DNA of 51,401 bases from a virus: IMG/VR virus record IMGVR_UViG_3300047444_000650, positions 1 to 51,401 of that record; one strand, 5' to 3'. The notes under the pieces were generated by a model, which was given only the letters and a program-made list of their open reading frames with translations, did no database searches and was not told the origin of the DNA. Of this stretch, positions 7,126 through 15,179 are shown piece after piece; the first letter of the stretch is position 1, and each line of letters opens with the position of its first letter. The position numbers and the translations under genes were made by a program.

Positions 7126-8832
7126 ATGAGCGGATCGGCGCCCCCGGATAACAGCCTGCTTCCGCAGCAGTTTTTCTTTGATACCAGTGGGTCCGGCAAG
7201 ATCTGGGCCGGGCTGGTGGGGGCGCCGGGCCGCAAGCGCCTTGTCCTGGACACGGCGGACGTGGCGAACAAGGTGCCCGTGGCCGGCGGGACCATGACGG
7301 GGCTGCTGATCCTGTCGGGCGATCCTGTCGCACCATTGGGCGCCGCGACCAAGCAATACGCGGATGCCAGGCTACCTTTGGCCGGGGGCGCCCTGACCGG
7401 CCCGCTTTCGCTCCCGAACGGTTCCGCGAGTGCCCCGTCCCTCGCGTTCGCCGCCGCCAACAATGGGATGTACTATTCTGGCGGCATCCGCTTTGTCCTC
7501 GCCGGGCTCCAGAAACTACAAATCGCCAACCAGATCATCGGCGCGGTGCCGTTCCTGGCGCCCGCCGGCACGCAGGCGGCGCCTGGGCTGGGCGTGAATG
7601 ACGTGGGCTCCGGTTTTTTCGGTAAATCCGCCGGTTCCATATCGTTCGCGACGGCGAACACTGAAGTCGTGAACTGGCAGGCGGGCGGGATCACCGCGTA
7701 CGTGCCGGTCACGCTGGCGGCGGACCCCACCGTGGCGCTGGGTGCCGCGACCAAGCAATACGTGGATAACCGGGCACCGCTGGGCGGGCCGTACCTGCCG
7801 ATCGCCGGGGGCATCCTCACCGGCAGCCTGACGGTGGGATCGGTGGGTGCCACCCCGGCCCTGAGCATTGGCAATAACACCGCGACCGGAACAACCATGT
7901 GGCTTGCCGGCGCGGTCAGCACAGGCCGGTCATTCATCTATACGACCGCCGGTCTGCGGCGGTGGCTCCTGGGGATGGGCGCCGGGGCTGAACCCGGGTC
8001 GAACGCGGGCGGGGATTTCTGGATCAGGGCCTACGCCGACGACGGGGTGACCGTCGCCTCGACACCGCTCTATTTCGCTCGTCAGACCGGGCTTGTAACG
8101 GTTGTCGGAGACCCTACCAACGCCCTCGGCATTGCCACCAAGCAATACGCGGACAAATTCGCGACCGGCGTCGTCCCAATGACCGGAGGGCTGAGTTTCG
8201 GCAGTAATGTCGTGGTTTCGACCACTGACCTGAGCAAGCACATCGCGCTCTACAGCACGACGTTTGGGTTCAGTGTCACGTCGGCCCGGCTGAATTACCT
8301 CGTCAGCAGCGGTTCGCATGTTTTCGTCGTGGCCGGCGTGGACATCGCGACGGTCTCGAACACCGGGCTGGCCGTGAACAGTGGCGCCCTCGTGACAGGT
8401 AATTTCAGTGTCGGCGCGGTGGGCGGTTCCGCCACCGTGAACCTTGGTAACAATACGGCGACCCAAACCACCATCACCATGAATGGCGCCGCCGCCACCA
8501 ACCGGCAAATCATCTGGGCGACCGCCGGGGCGAACCGCTGGAACCTGACCCTGGCGGGCCTGGAAAGCGGTTCGGATGCCGGCGGCAACCTGAACCTGGT
8601 GCGTTTTAGCGACACCGGAACGAACCTGGGTTCCACGCTGACCATCAACCGAAACACGGGCTTGATCCTGGTGCAAAACGCGCTCCAGGTGAACGGCAAT
8701 GTGGGTTTCAACGGTGTCGCTCCCCCGGCCCGGCCCGCCATCACGGGCTCGCGCGGCGGTAACGCCGCCCTGGCGAGCCTGCTCACCCAACTCGCCAGCA
8801 CCGGCCTCATCACCGACACCACCACCGCCTGA
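7126..8832 (+). CDS. Second tail fibre paralogue lacking S74
   Basis: 568 residues. It shares the shaft motif of the preceding gene (GGTMTG, then GAATKQYAD or GAATKQYVD, at least three copies) and alternates it with beta-rich Gly/Asn/Thr modules containing IGNNTATGTT and LGNNTATQTT. The C-terminus (GSRGGNAALASLLTQL) is a short helical cap rather than an S74 chaperone. It lies 40 bases after the S74 fibre and has a weak ribosome-binding site. It may co-assemble with the S74 fibre or be an alternative receptor-binding protein. Confidence 0.75.
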   Translation: MSGSAPPDNSLLPQQFFFDTSGSGKIWAGLVGAPGRKRLVLDTADVANKVPVAGGTMTGLLILSGDPVAPLGAATKQYADARLPLAGGALTGPLSLPNGSASAPSLAFAAANNGMYYSGGIRFVLAGLQKLQIANQIIGAVPFLAPAGTQAAPGLGVNDVGSGFFGKSAGSISFATANTEVVNWQAGGITAYVPVTLAADPTVALGAATKQYVDNRAPLGGPYLPIAGGILTGSLTVGSVGATPALSIGNNTATGTTMWLAGAVSTGRSFIYTTAGLRRWLLGMGAGAEPGSNAGGDFWIRAYADDGVTVASTPLYFARQTGLVTVVGDPTNALGIATKQYADKFATGVVPMTGGLSFGSNVVVSTTDLSKHIALYSTTFGFSVTSARLNYLVSSGSHVFVVAGVDIATVSNTGLAVNSGALVTGNFSVGAVGGSATVNLGNNTATQTTITMNGAAATNRQIIWATAGANRWNLTLAGLESGSDAGGNLNLVRFSDTGTNLGSTLTINRNTGLILVQNALQVNGNVGFNGVAPPARPAITGSRGGNAALASLLTQLASTGLITDTTTA

Positions 8833-8849
8833 ACAAAGGAGCCCACCCC

Positions 8850-9203
8850 ATGGCCGCGCTCATCATTTCCAATACGACCAGTTACGGCGGCATGACCAAC
8901 CAGACGACCGCGCGCTTGCTCAGTCTCAACACCACCATGGAGCGGCTGAAAGACGCCATCGCGACCGCGTCCAGCGGCTACGACGGCGTCGCCGGGACAC
9001 AGTTCGAGACCGCGATCCCGGACGGGCTGAACATGATGCCCATGCCGAACAATTTTGGCGTGGCGCCGGACCCCGCCGCGCCGGGCGCGAACGGAGAGGA
9101 GTACCGTTACGCGGTGGACACGCTTGCCCAGGCGTGGGCGGCGTTTTGGGTGGCGGCGGAAGCCTCGATCAATCAACTCGATAACGGAACGATGGCGTTC
9201 TGA
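8850..9203 (+). CDS. Hypothetical small fibre-associated protein
   Basis: 117 residues with a clear AAAGGAG site upstream. It is mixed polar with no membrane segment. The N-terminus is Thr/Ser-rich; the C-terminus (AVDTLAQAWAAFWVAAEASI) is an amphipathic helix. It sits between the fibre genes and a series of short genes, so a fibre chaperone or minor virion role is plausible. No family recognised. Confidence 0.6.
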   Translation: MAALIISNTTSYGGMTNQTTARLLSLNTTMERLKDAIATASSGYDGVAGTQFETAIPDGLNMMPMPNNFGVAPDPAAPGANGEEYRYAVDTLAQAWAAFWVAAEASINQLDNGTMAF

Positions 9204-9217
9204 GGGAGGACGAAAAC

Positions 9218-9469
9218 ATGGACGCGAACGACCGCCTGAGCGTGAACCTGACAGCCGGCGAGTGGAACAGTCTGATGACGGTGCTGGGCGAGGCGCCCTT
9301 TCGCGTGGTCGCGCCCTTGATCCAGCAGATCCAGTCCCAGTGCATGGCCCAGTCCCAGGACCAGGTAAACATGGCTCAGATGGCGGGGTCGGTCCCGAAC
9401 GGGGCCGGGACCATGGGGCACCCGGGACCGTTCCCGCGCATGGTCGATCCGCCGGACGCCAGTGCCTGA
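9218..9469 (+). CDS. Hypothetical small protein
   Basis: 83 residues, start supported by GGGAGGA. The first half is helical (LTAGEWNSLMTVLGEAPFRV, then a Gln-rich helix); the C-terminus is Gly/Pro-rich. The next gene starts inside it at a GTG. The N-terminal pattern resembles small phage proteins of unknown function; nothing more specific can be said. Confidence 0.6.
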   Translation: MDANDRLSVNLTAGEWNSLMTVLGEAPFRVVAPLIQQIQSQCMAQSQDQVNMAQMAGSVPNGAGTMGHPGPFPRMVDPPDASA

Positions 9470-9677
9470 GAGCCCCCACCAGGATACCGGGAAACCCCCC
9501 GCGTGGCCGCCAAACCGCATCGCGCTGATCCACGCGCTGAGCCGCCAGCCCAGTCAGTTCATCCTGTTGGTGGCGCTGATCCTGGGGCTGGGATGGTTCG
9601 TGCATAGCGAGAACCGCCACCGGGAAGCGGTTTACGCGCCGCTTTTGGCGGCTTGTCTGCGTGTGATGGAGAAATGA
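9462..9677 (+). CDS. Small single-span membrane protein (holin candidate)
   Basis: 71 residues from a GTG overlapping the end of the preceding gene by 8 bases. Residues ~33-47 (FILLVALILGLGWFV) form one transmembrane helix, with a polar Pro-rich N-terminus before it and a charged C-terminus after it. No catalytic lysis gene is adjacent, but it is one of very few membrane proteins here and lies in the late region. Holin or spanin-like roles are possible; function unproven. Confidence 0.55.
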   Translation: MPESPHQDTGKPPAWPPNRIALIHALSRQPSQFILLVALILGLGWFVHSENRHREAVYAPLLAACLRVMEK

Positions 9678-9678
9678 A

Positions 9679-10221
9679 ATGTCCGATGTCAATAATCCGC
9701 CCTATGAGCCGCCCCTGGGCCACGCCGACGCCCCGCCGCCGGTCCCGAAAGAGGCCAACCCGGACCCCCAGACCCAGGACTACCTGGACGGGTTCGCCAA
9801 ACCCCCGGACCCGCGCGATCCGCCGGTCAGCGAACTCACCCCTGGGGACCTCAACCCGCCGACGACGAACGAGGGTGACGCCCCGGCGACGGTCCCGCCG
9901 GTCAACGTGGACGTGCCGGTCGTGTCCCAGGACGGCGCCACGCTGCAATGCACCATGGGCAACTGGGACGGCGTGCCTGAAACCTATGCGTATCAGTGGA
10001 ACGGCGGCGGCGTTGATGTGGGTGACGGCACCGCCAGCCATCCCGTCACCGAGGCCGACGCGGGCGTGGATTTTTACTGCACCGTGACGGCCACGAACGC
10101 CGCCGGTTCCACCGAGGCGCCGCCCTCCAACACGCTGACGGCCACGGCGCCCGCCGCGCGGGAGGCCAGCCACAGGGGCCGGCGCCACAAGGCCGACGAT
10201 AAGGGCGAGGATCCGTTCTGA
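9679..10221 (+). CDS. Ig-like domain protein, probably virion-displayed
   Basis: 180 residues. The N-terminal ~75 are Pro/Asp-rich and probably extended. Residues ~80-150 form an immunoglobulin-like domain: GATLQCTMGNWDG, then YAYQWNGGG, then ADAGVDFYCTVTATNAAGS, with the two Cys and the Trp expected of the fold. The C-terminus is basic. Ig-like domains in phages decorate capsids, tails or fibres and give weak surface binding. It overlaps the next gene at a shared TGATG. Confidence 0.7.
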   Translation: MSDVNNPPYEPPLGHADAPPPVPKEANPDPQTQDYLDGFAKPPDPRDPPVSELTPGDLNPPTTNEGDAPATVPPVNVDVPVVSQDGATLQCTMGNWDGVPETYAYQWNGGGVDVGDGTASHPVTEADAGVDFYCTVTATNAAGSTEAPPSNTLTATAPAAREASHRGRRHKADDKGEDPF

Positions 10222-10595
10222 TGGCCCTCGCCCCGCCCCCGCACCCCTTCAGTAAACTCCGGGTGCTGAAGCAGGCCGCGCGGGAGTACATGGCCAGCGG
10301 CAACGCGGTCACGCTCACCATCAACGCCATCGCCAACCAGGCGGCGTCGGCGCCCCTCACGGTGGCCGGCGCGGCCCTGGTGGACCCGGCGACGCCCAAG
10401 CCCTTCCTGGTGCATGTGAGGTTGATCCAGGGCGGGCTCACCGTGGCCGAGCAACGCGTGCCCACCAACGCCACCACGGGGGCCTGGACCACCTTGCCGT
10501 TCGCCGGGGGCACCCTGGCCGCCGGGACCGCGACGGCAACAGCGACGGTGTCCTATGCGCCCGTGGTCACGTCCAACACGGTCACGTTGACCTGA
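10221..10595 (+). CDS. Beta-sandwich (Ig-like) minor protein
   Basis: 124 residues, translationally coupled to the Ig-like gene by TGATG. After a short basic leader, residues ~25-124 alternate beta strands rich in Val, Thr and Ala and end in SNTVTLT, as in bacterial or phage Ig-like domains; the usual Trp and Cys are not obvious. TerL starts two bases after its stop. A decoration or minor tail role fits; function not known. Confidence 0.5.
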   Translation: MALAPPPHPFSKLRVLKQAAREYMASGNAVTLTINAIANQAASAPLTVAGAALVDPATPKPFLVHVRLIQGGLTVAEQRVPTNATTGAWTTLPFAGGTLAAGTATATATVSYAPVVTSNTVTLT

Positions 10596-10596
10596 A

Positions 10597-12165
10597 ATGA
10601 CCCCGGACGAGACCCGCTATGAACTGGTCCTGAAACGGCTGATCGCCGTCAAGGACGCCCGGGACGACCTGCTGGCGTTCACCCGGCTGATGATGCCGGT
10701 CCCGGGCTACACCCAGGACCCGGACTTCTCCCGCTATGACGCCCAGCGGTTCCACAGGATCATGTGCGCGGGGCTGGAGGAACTGGAGAAGGGCAACATA
10801 AGGCGCCTGATTATCAGCCTGCCGCCCAGGCACGGCAAAACCGAACTGGCGTCCAAGAAGTTCCCCGCGTGGTTCGTCGGGCGGAACCCTGAAAAGAGCC
10901 TGATTTTCGGCACCTACAACGAGAAGTTTGGCCAGGACATTGGCCGCGCGGTCCGGGACACGATGCTCACCCCCGCGTTCGCCCAGGTTTTCCCCGATGT
11001 TATCCTCAAGCAAGACAGCCTCGCGAGCGACCGGCTCCAGACCCGCCAAGGGGGTATCATGGCGTTTGTGGGCAGGGGCGGCACCACCACCGGGCGCGGC
11101 GGCGATGTGCTTATCATTGACGATCCGCTCAAGGACCGCCACGAGGCGGACAGCCCGACCATCCGGGACACGCTCTGGACCTGGTTCACCCAGGTCATCG
11201 CCTCACGTTTGATGGACGAAACCGGGCGCATACTCTTGATCCAGACGCGCTGGCACCAGGACGATCTGGTGGGCCGGCTCACGGACCCGACGAACAGTTA
11301 TTACGACCCCGAGGAAGCCGCCGAGTGGCGCATCATCGACATGCCGGCCCTCGCCGTGGACGCTCAGAAAGACCCGTTGAAGCGCGCCGAGGGCGACCCT
11401 CTGTGGCCGGGGCGGTTCGGGCGTAACTTCCTCCTGGGTTTGCAAAGGCGTGACGCTCGCGGCTTCAGCGCACTCTACCAGGGCAGGCCCAGCCCCGCCG
11501 GGGGCACCTTCTTTTCATCCAAGTGGATCGCCACCTACCGGCCCGCCGAACTGCCCACCAACCTCCGCATATACGCCGCGTCCGACCATGCGGTGAGCAT
11601 GAAGCAGGACAGCGACAAGACCTGTCTGATGTGCGTCGGCGTGGACGAAGACGATAACATCTGGATCCTGGCGGACCTGATCTGGCGGCAAATGACCGCC
11701 GAACAAGCGGTGGAAGCCATGCTCCGCATGATGCGGGCGCACAAGCCCGTGTTCTGGTGGGCGGAACGATCCATGATTTCCAAATCCATCGGGCCTTTCC
11801 TCAGAAAGCGGATGCTGGAGACCAAGACGTTTTGCTCCATCATCGAGATGCAGCCGATAGCCGACAAGCAGACCCGGGCGCAGTCCATTCAGGGCCGCAT
11901 GTCCATGGGCAAGGTCCGCTTCCCCGAGCGGGCGGCGTGGTGGCCGGCGGCGCGGGACCAAATGTTGAAGTTCCCGTACGACGCGCACGATGATTTCGTG
12001 GACACCCTCTCCTACGTCGGCCTGGGGCTCACCTTGCAGATCGGCGCGGGCCGGTTCCGCGAGCGCAAGGACGAGAATGTCGAGGGCACGTTCGGCTGGA
12101 TGAAGAACGAACGTGACATGGCCGAGCGGGCCGTCCGCCAGGGCTTTGGCACGGGAGGCTGGTGA
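10597..12165 (+). CDS. terL: Terminase large subunit
   Basis: 522 residues. The ATPase domain has Walker A PPRHGKT (residues 76-82) and Walker B VLIIDDP (Asp175-Asp176); TRWHQDDL lies at the domain junction. The C-terminal nuclease domain ends with DAHDDFVDTLSY, which carries late acidic residues of the RNase H-like nuclease. It cuts concatemeric DNA and pumps it into the prohead through the portal. The portal ATG follows its TGA after one base. Length and motifs are typical. Confidence 0.93.
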   Translation: MTPDETRYELVLKRLIAVKDARDDLLAFTRLMMPVPGYTQDPDFSRYDAQRFHRIMCAGLEELEKGNIRRLIISLPPRHGKTELASKKFPAWFVGRNPEKSLIFGTYNEKFGQDIGRAVRDTMLTPAFAQVFPDVILKQDSLASDRLQTRQGGIMAFVGRGGTTTGRGGDVLIIDDPLKDRHEADSPTIRDTLWTWFTQVIASRLMDETGRILLIQTRWHQDDLVGRLTDPTNSYYDPEEAAEWRIIDMPALAVDAQKDPLKRAEGDPLWPGRFGRNFLLGLQRRDARGFSALYQGRPSPAGGTFFSSKWIATYRPAELPTNLRIYAASDHAVSMKQDSDKTCLMCVGVDEDDNIWILADLIWRQMTAEQAVEAMLRMMRAHKPVFWWAERSMISKSIGPFLRKRMLETKTFCSIIEMQPIADKQTRAQSIQGRMSMGKVRFPERAAWWPAARDQMLKFPYDAHDDFVDTLSYVGLGLTLQIGAGRFRERKDENVEGTFGWMKNERDMAERAVRQGFGTGGW

Positions 12166-12166
12166 A

Positions 12167-14659
12167 ATGTCGGGCAGCGGACCACCCCCTTACCCAGGCG
12201 CCCCCGGCGTTCCACCTGCTCCGGGCATGGGGGGAGCCATGCCCGGTGCGATGCCAGGAGTCATGCCGGGGATGGCACCGCCCCCGGCGGCTCCTGGCGG
12301 GGGGCTGTTCGGCGCGCCGCCCCCGCCGCCGCCCCCAGAGGGCGGCGGCGGTATATCCGGCCCAGGGACGTTCCAGGGCGGTCCTGGCATGGTCAGGCCG
12401 CCCATCACCGACACCAACCCGAACGCCAAACTGGTTTCGCGCGACCCACCGGAGCCGTCTGACGCCCGCGCCGCCCTGGTCAAACGCTGGCAAACCCGCG
12501 TGCGCGAGGCGCGCACGCACTGGAAACCCAGTTTCGACCGGATGCGGGCGAACATGAACTTCGTCAACGGGGACCAATGGGAGACCGAGACAAGGCGCCG
12601 CCGTAGGCGCCGCCGGGACAGTGAGCGGGACGAACGCTATGTGGCGAACATCGCCCTGAGACATGTCCTGAAGCGCACGGCGGAACTCTACCCGAACAAC
12701 CCCACGGTGAAAGCCAAGCGCCGGGACAAGATCCTGGCCAAAACCTGGGACGGTTCCGAACAGGCGCTGCAACAAGCGCAACAAGCCCTTCAGGTCGCCG
12801 CCCAAACGGGGATGCCGCCGCCGCCCAACATCCAGGCGGTGCTTCAGGACGCGGCGATGGTCAAGCAATACGACCAGTTGATGGACCGGCTGGCCAAGAC
12901 ACTGGAAATACTCTACGAGTACGAGGTCCAGGAGCAGACGCACAGCTTCAAAACCATGATGAAAATGACCGTGCGGCGGTCGATCATTACTTCGGTTGGC
13001 TATGTGAAACTGGGTTTCCAGCGCGCCATGAAGATGAGCCCGGCCATCGAGGCCAGAATTGCCGACATGAGCGAGCGGCTGGCGAACATCGAACGGCTGT
13101 CCCAGGACATCGCGGACGGCGAGATCGAAATGGACAGCGCCGACGCCGAGGCCCTGCGCCTGGCCATCGCCGGGCTCACCCAGGAAGGGCAACTCATCGT
13201 GCGCGAGGGGCTGAGTTTTGACTACCCCGACAGCACCGCGATCATCCCGGACAAGAAGTGCCGCACGCTCAGGGGTTTCCTGGGATCGGACTGGGTGGCC
13301 CAGCAGTACATCCTGACCCCCGACGAGATCCAGGAGGTCTACGGCATCGACGTGGGCAAGGGGTACTCAGCTTACGACAAGGACGGCAACAGCACCGATA
13401 CGATGCCGGTTCGGCACTACGAGGCTGGCGGCAAGGATGAACATGACGGAGCCGGCGGCGACGCCTGTGTCTGGGAAATCTATCATCGCAAAGACGGCCT
13501 GGTTTACGTGATCTGTGACGGTTACAAGGATTTTCTCCAGGAGCCGAGCCCGCCGGACGCCGAGATCGACCGGTTTTACCCATGGTTCGCCTTTGTCCTG
13601 AACGAGGGCTACGACGAGACCGTATTATTTCCTCAGTCTGACATTGACCTTTTGCGGGACATGCAACTGGAACTGAACCGCGCCCGCCAGGGCCTACGCG
13701 AACATCGCCGGGCCAACCGGCCCAAAACCGTGGTGGCGGCTGGCATTTTGGAGGAAGTGGACAAGGACAAACTTAAAACTCACCCGGCTAACGCGGTCCT
13801 GGAACTTAACGCCCTGGCGCCAGGGCAGAAGATTGACGATGTCCTCCAGGTGGTCAAGAACCCGCCGATTGACCCGGCGGTTTACGACACGGCGCCCACC
13901 TATGAGGACCTGTTGCGGGTGCTGGGATCTGACCAGGCCGACCAGGGGACCACTTCGGGAGCGACAGCGACCGAGGTTTCCGTGGCCCAGTTCGCCCAGC
14001 ATACCGACACGTCCTCCATAATCGACGACATGAACGACCTGATGACCGATCTGGCCCGCGCCGCCGGGCAACTTCTCTTGCTCAATGTGAGCGCCCAGGT
14101 GGTCCAGGAGATCGTCGGCCCCGGCGCCGTCTGGCCGCAGATCGACCACGAGACCGTGGCGAAGAACGTCTATCTGGAGGTCGAGGCCACGGCTGACAAC
14201 GGCCCCGACAAGCAGCAGGACGTCCAGAACATGGTCCAGTTGCTGCCCATACTCCAGCGCATCCCGGGCATCTCGCCGGAGTGGATGGCGCGGCAACTCA
14301 TAGCCCGTATGGGCGATGATCTGGACCTGACCGATGCGTTCAGCGAGGGCGTGCCCAGCATCGAGGCGCTGAACCAGATTATGAGTTCGCCCCCCGGCGT
14401 CCCGGGACAGGCGGGCGAGGGTGAGGGACCACCCGAGGGCGCCGGCAAGGGTCCACCAAGGCCCGGGGACATGGAGCAAGATCCCAGTTCCCAGGGACCG
14501 CAGGGTATGACCAACGCCACGGGCGGTCCCGGGACCCAGGGACCGCTGGGACCAAGAGTGCCCCCCATGCAAGTATTTGGCCGCAACGGTAATCGTCCCG
14601 GGACCGGCGGCGCCATGCCCCGGATGCGGGCTTCATCTCAGGGGATGCCCACGCCATGA
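12167..14659 (+). CDS. Portal protein (podovirus type)
   Basis: 830 residues from the ATG at 12167, one base after the TerL stop. The open frame extends upstream inside terL but lacks support. The first ~85 residues are an unusual Gly/Pro/Met-rich tail with a run of prolines. The core has long helices, the DxDGNSTDTMPVRHYE region and a C-terminal helical barrel. The last ~90 residues are again Gly/Pro-rich and probably disordered. Its position after terL and before scaffold and capsid, and its large size, fit P22-like or other podoviral portals that form the 12-fold packaging ring. Confidence 0.82.
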   Translation: MSGSGPPPYPGAPGVPPAPGMGGAMPGAMPGVMPGMAPPPAAPGGGLFGAPPPPPPPEGGGGISGPGTFQGGPGMVRPPITDTNPNAKLVSRDPPEPSDARAALVKRWQTRVREARTHWKPSFDRMRANMNFVNGDQWETETRRRRRRRRDSERDERYVANIALRHVLKRTAELYPNNPTVKAKRRDKILAKTWDGSEQALQQAQQALQVAAQTGMPPPPNIQAVLQDAAMVKQYDQLMDRLAKTLEILYEYEVQEQTHSFKTMMKMTVRRSIITSVGYVKLGFQRAMKMSPAIEARIADMSERLANIERLSQDIADGEIEMDSADAEALRLAIAGLTQEGQLIVREGLSFDYPDSTAIIPDKKCRTLRGFLGSDWVAQQYILTPDEIQEVYGIDVGKGYSAYDKDGNSTDTMPVRHYEAGGKDEHDGAGGDACVWEIYHRKDGLVYVICDGYKDFLQEPSPPDAEIDRFYPWFAFVLNEGYDETVLFPQSDIDLLRDMQLELNRARQGLREHRRANRPKTVVAAGILEEVDKDKLKTHPANAVLELNALAPGQKIDDVLQVVKNPPIDPAVYDTAPTYEDLLRVLGSDQADQGTTSGATATEVSVAQFAQHTDTSSIIDDMNDLMTDLARAAGQLLLLNVSAQVVQEIVGPGAVWPQIDHETVAKNVYLEVEATADNGPDKQQDVQNMVQLLPILQRIPGISPEWMARQLIARMGDDLDLTDAFSEGVPSIEALNQIMSSPPGVPGQAGEGEGPPEGAGKGPPRPGDMEQDPSSQGPQGMTNATGGPGTQGPLGPRVPPMQVFGRNGNRPGTGGAMPRMRASSQGMPTP

Positions 14660-14901
14660 GCCGTGATACGTTCGCCGAGCCCGCCATCACGATCAATGGT
14701 GTGGCGCTGACCACCGCTCAGGCCATGACGGTTCGCGTGGCACTGGGTAGCTTCGCGCTGAGCCTCCAGGCGGCGGACAGCCTGGGTGAAGACGAACACG
14801 GCAAGGCCATGACCAAAGGTTACAATGGCGCTTTGCGTGAAATCTTCAGGCTAATGGCGCTGCCCCAAGCTGTTTCACCGAGGGCCGGGCCAGCCCGATA
14901 G
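14656..14901 (+). CDS. Hypothetical small protein after the portal
   Basis: 81 residues, ATGA-coupled to the portal gene. Residues 1-35 look like beta strands (ITINGVALTTAQAMTVRVAL), followed by helix LSLQAADSL and a second helix. Very similar short proteins follow portal genes in other high-G+C phages, to my recollection, with no assigned function. A strong hairpin overlaps its last codons and may end the packaging transcript. Confidence 0.6.
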   Translation: MSRDTFAEPAITINGVALTTAQAMTVRVALGSFALSLQAADSLGEDEHGKAMTKGYNGALREIFRLMALPQAVSPRAGPAR

Positions 14902-14914
14902 TCTGGGCTGGCCC
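14887..14914 (+). terminator. 10-bp perfect hairpin at the end of the portal transcript
   Basis: GGGCCAGCCC, an 8-base loop, then GGGCTGGCCC followed by TT. The stop codon of the preceding gene lies in the loop. It is GC-rich with a poor T-run, so it is a terminator or a 3' mRNA boundary. Confidence 0.6.
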
Positions 14915-14947
14915 TTGCCCTACCTACGGACTATCGTGACCACGATC

Positions 14948-14976
14948 TTGACTGAGACCGTGATACGCACGATAAT
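14948..14976 (+). promoter_or_regulatory. Near-consensus sigma70 promoter
   Basis: TTGACT (14948-14953), a 17-base spacer, then GATAAT (14971-14976), differing from TTGACA/TATAAT by one base in each hexamer. It lies between two hairpins and about 205 bases before the scaffold start. Transcription would begin near 14983. Confidence 0.65.
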
Positions 14977-14982
14977 CCGAGG

Positions 14983-15060
14983 CAGGAGTTTGTGATGCTT
15001 GCTCATCACTTGCTCTCCACGGTTGCGCCCGCCAGATCCTGGCGGGCGTTTCCGTTTTGG
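14983..15060 (+). ncRNA. Candidate small RNA or attenuated leader
   Basis: The interval from the predicted start of the promoter at 14948-14976 to the T-rich tail after the 15026-15048 hairpin is ~75 bases. It contains a 6-bp stem (GTGATG ... CATCAC, near 14992-15009) and then the terminator stem. A short ORF opening with GGAG-spaced ATG at 14995 runs through it, so a leader-peptide attenuator is an alternative to a free RNA. No known RNA family recognised. Confidence 0.35.
15026..15060 (+). terminator. Rho-independent terminator upstream of scaffold
   Basis: A perfect 10-bp stem CGCCCGCCAG-ATC-CTGGCGGGCG (15026-15048) followed by TTTCCGTTTT. This is the most canonical terminator on the plus strand here. 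It lies downstream of the promoter at 14948 but upstream of the scaffold gene, so either scaffold/capsid transcription reads through or another promoter lies in 15061-15179. Confidence 0.75.
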
Positions 15061-15179
15061 CGTCGTTCCATGTGTCGGTCAACCGAGCGGCGTTTGTGTT
15101 GGTTTTCTCGCCTGACCCACTGGACAGCCACGGAAAACACGGCCCATAAGCGAGTCTGGTTCCATCCAGGATCGCGCAA

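Noticed and set aside
12113-12166. Upstream start for the portal gene
   Set aside because: The start would overlap terL by 53 bases without a ribosome-binding site; the ATG at 12167 fits the one-base spacing.
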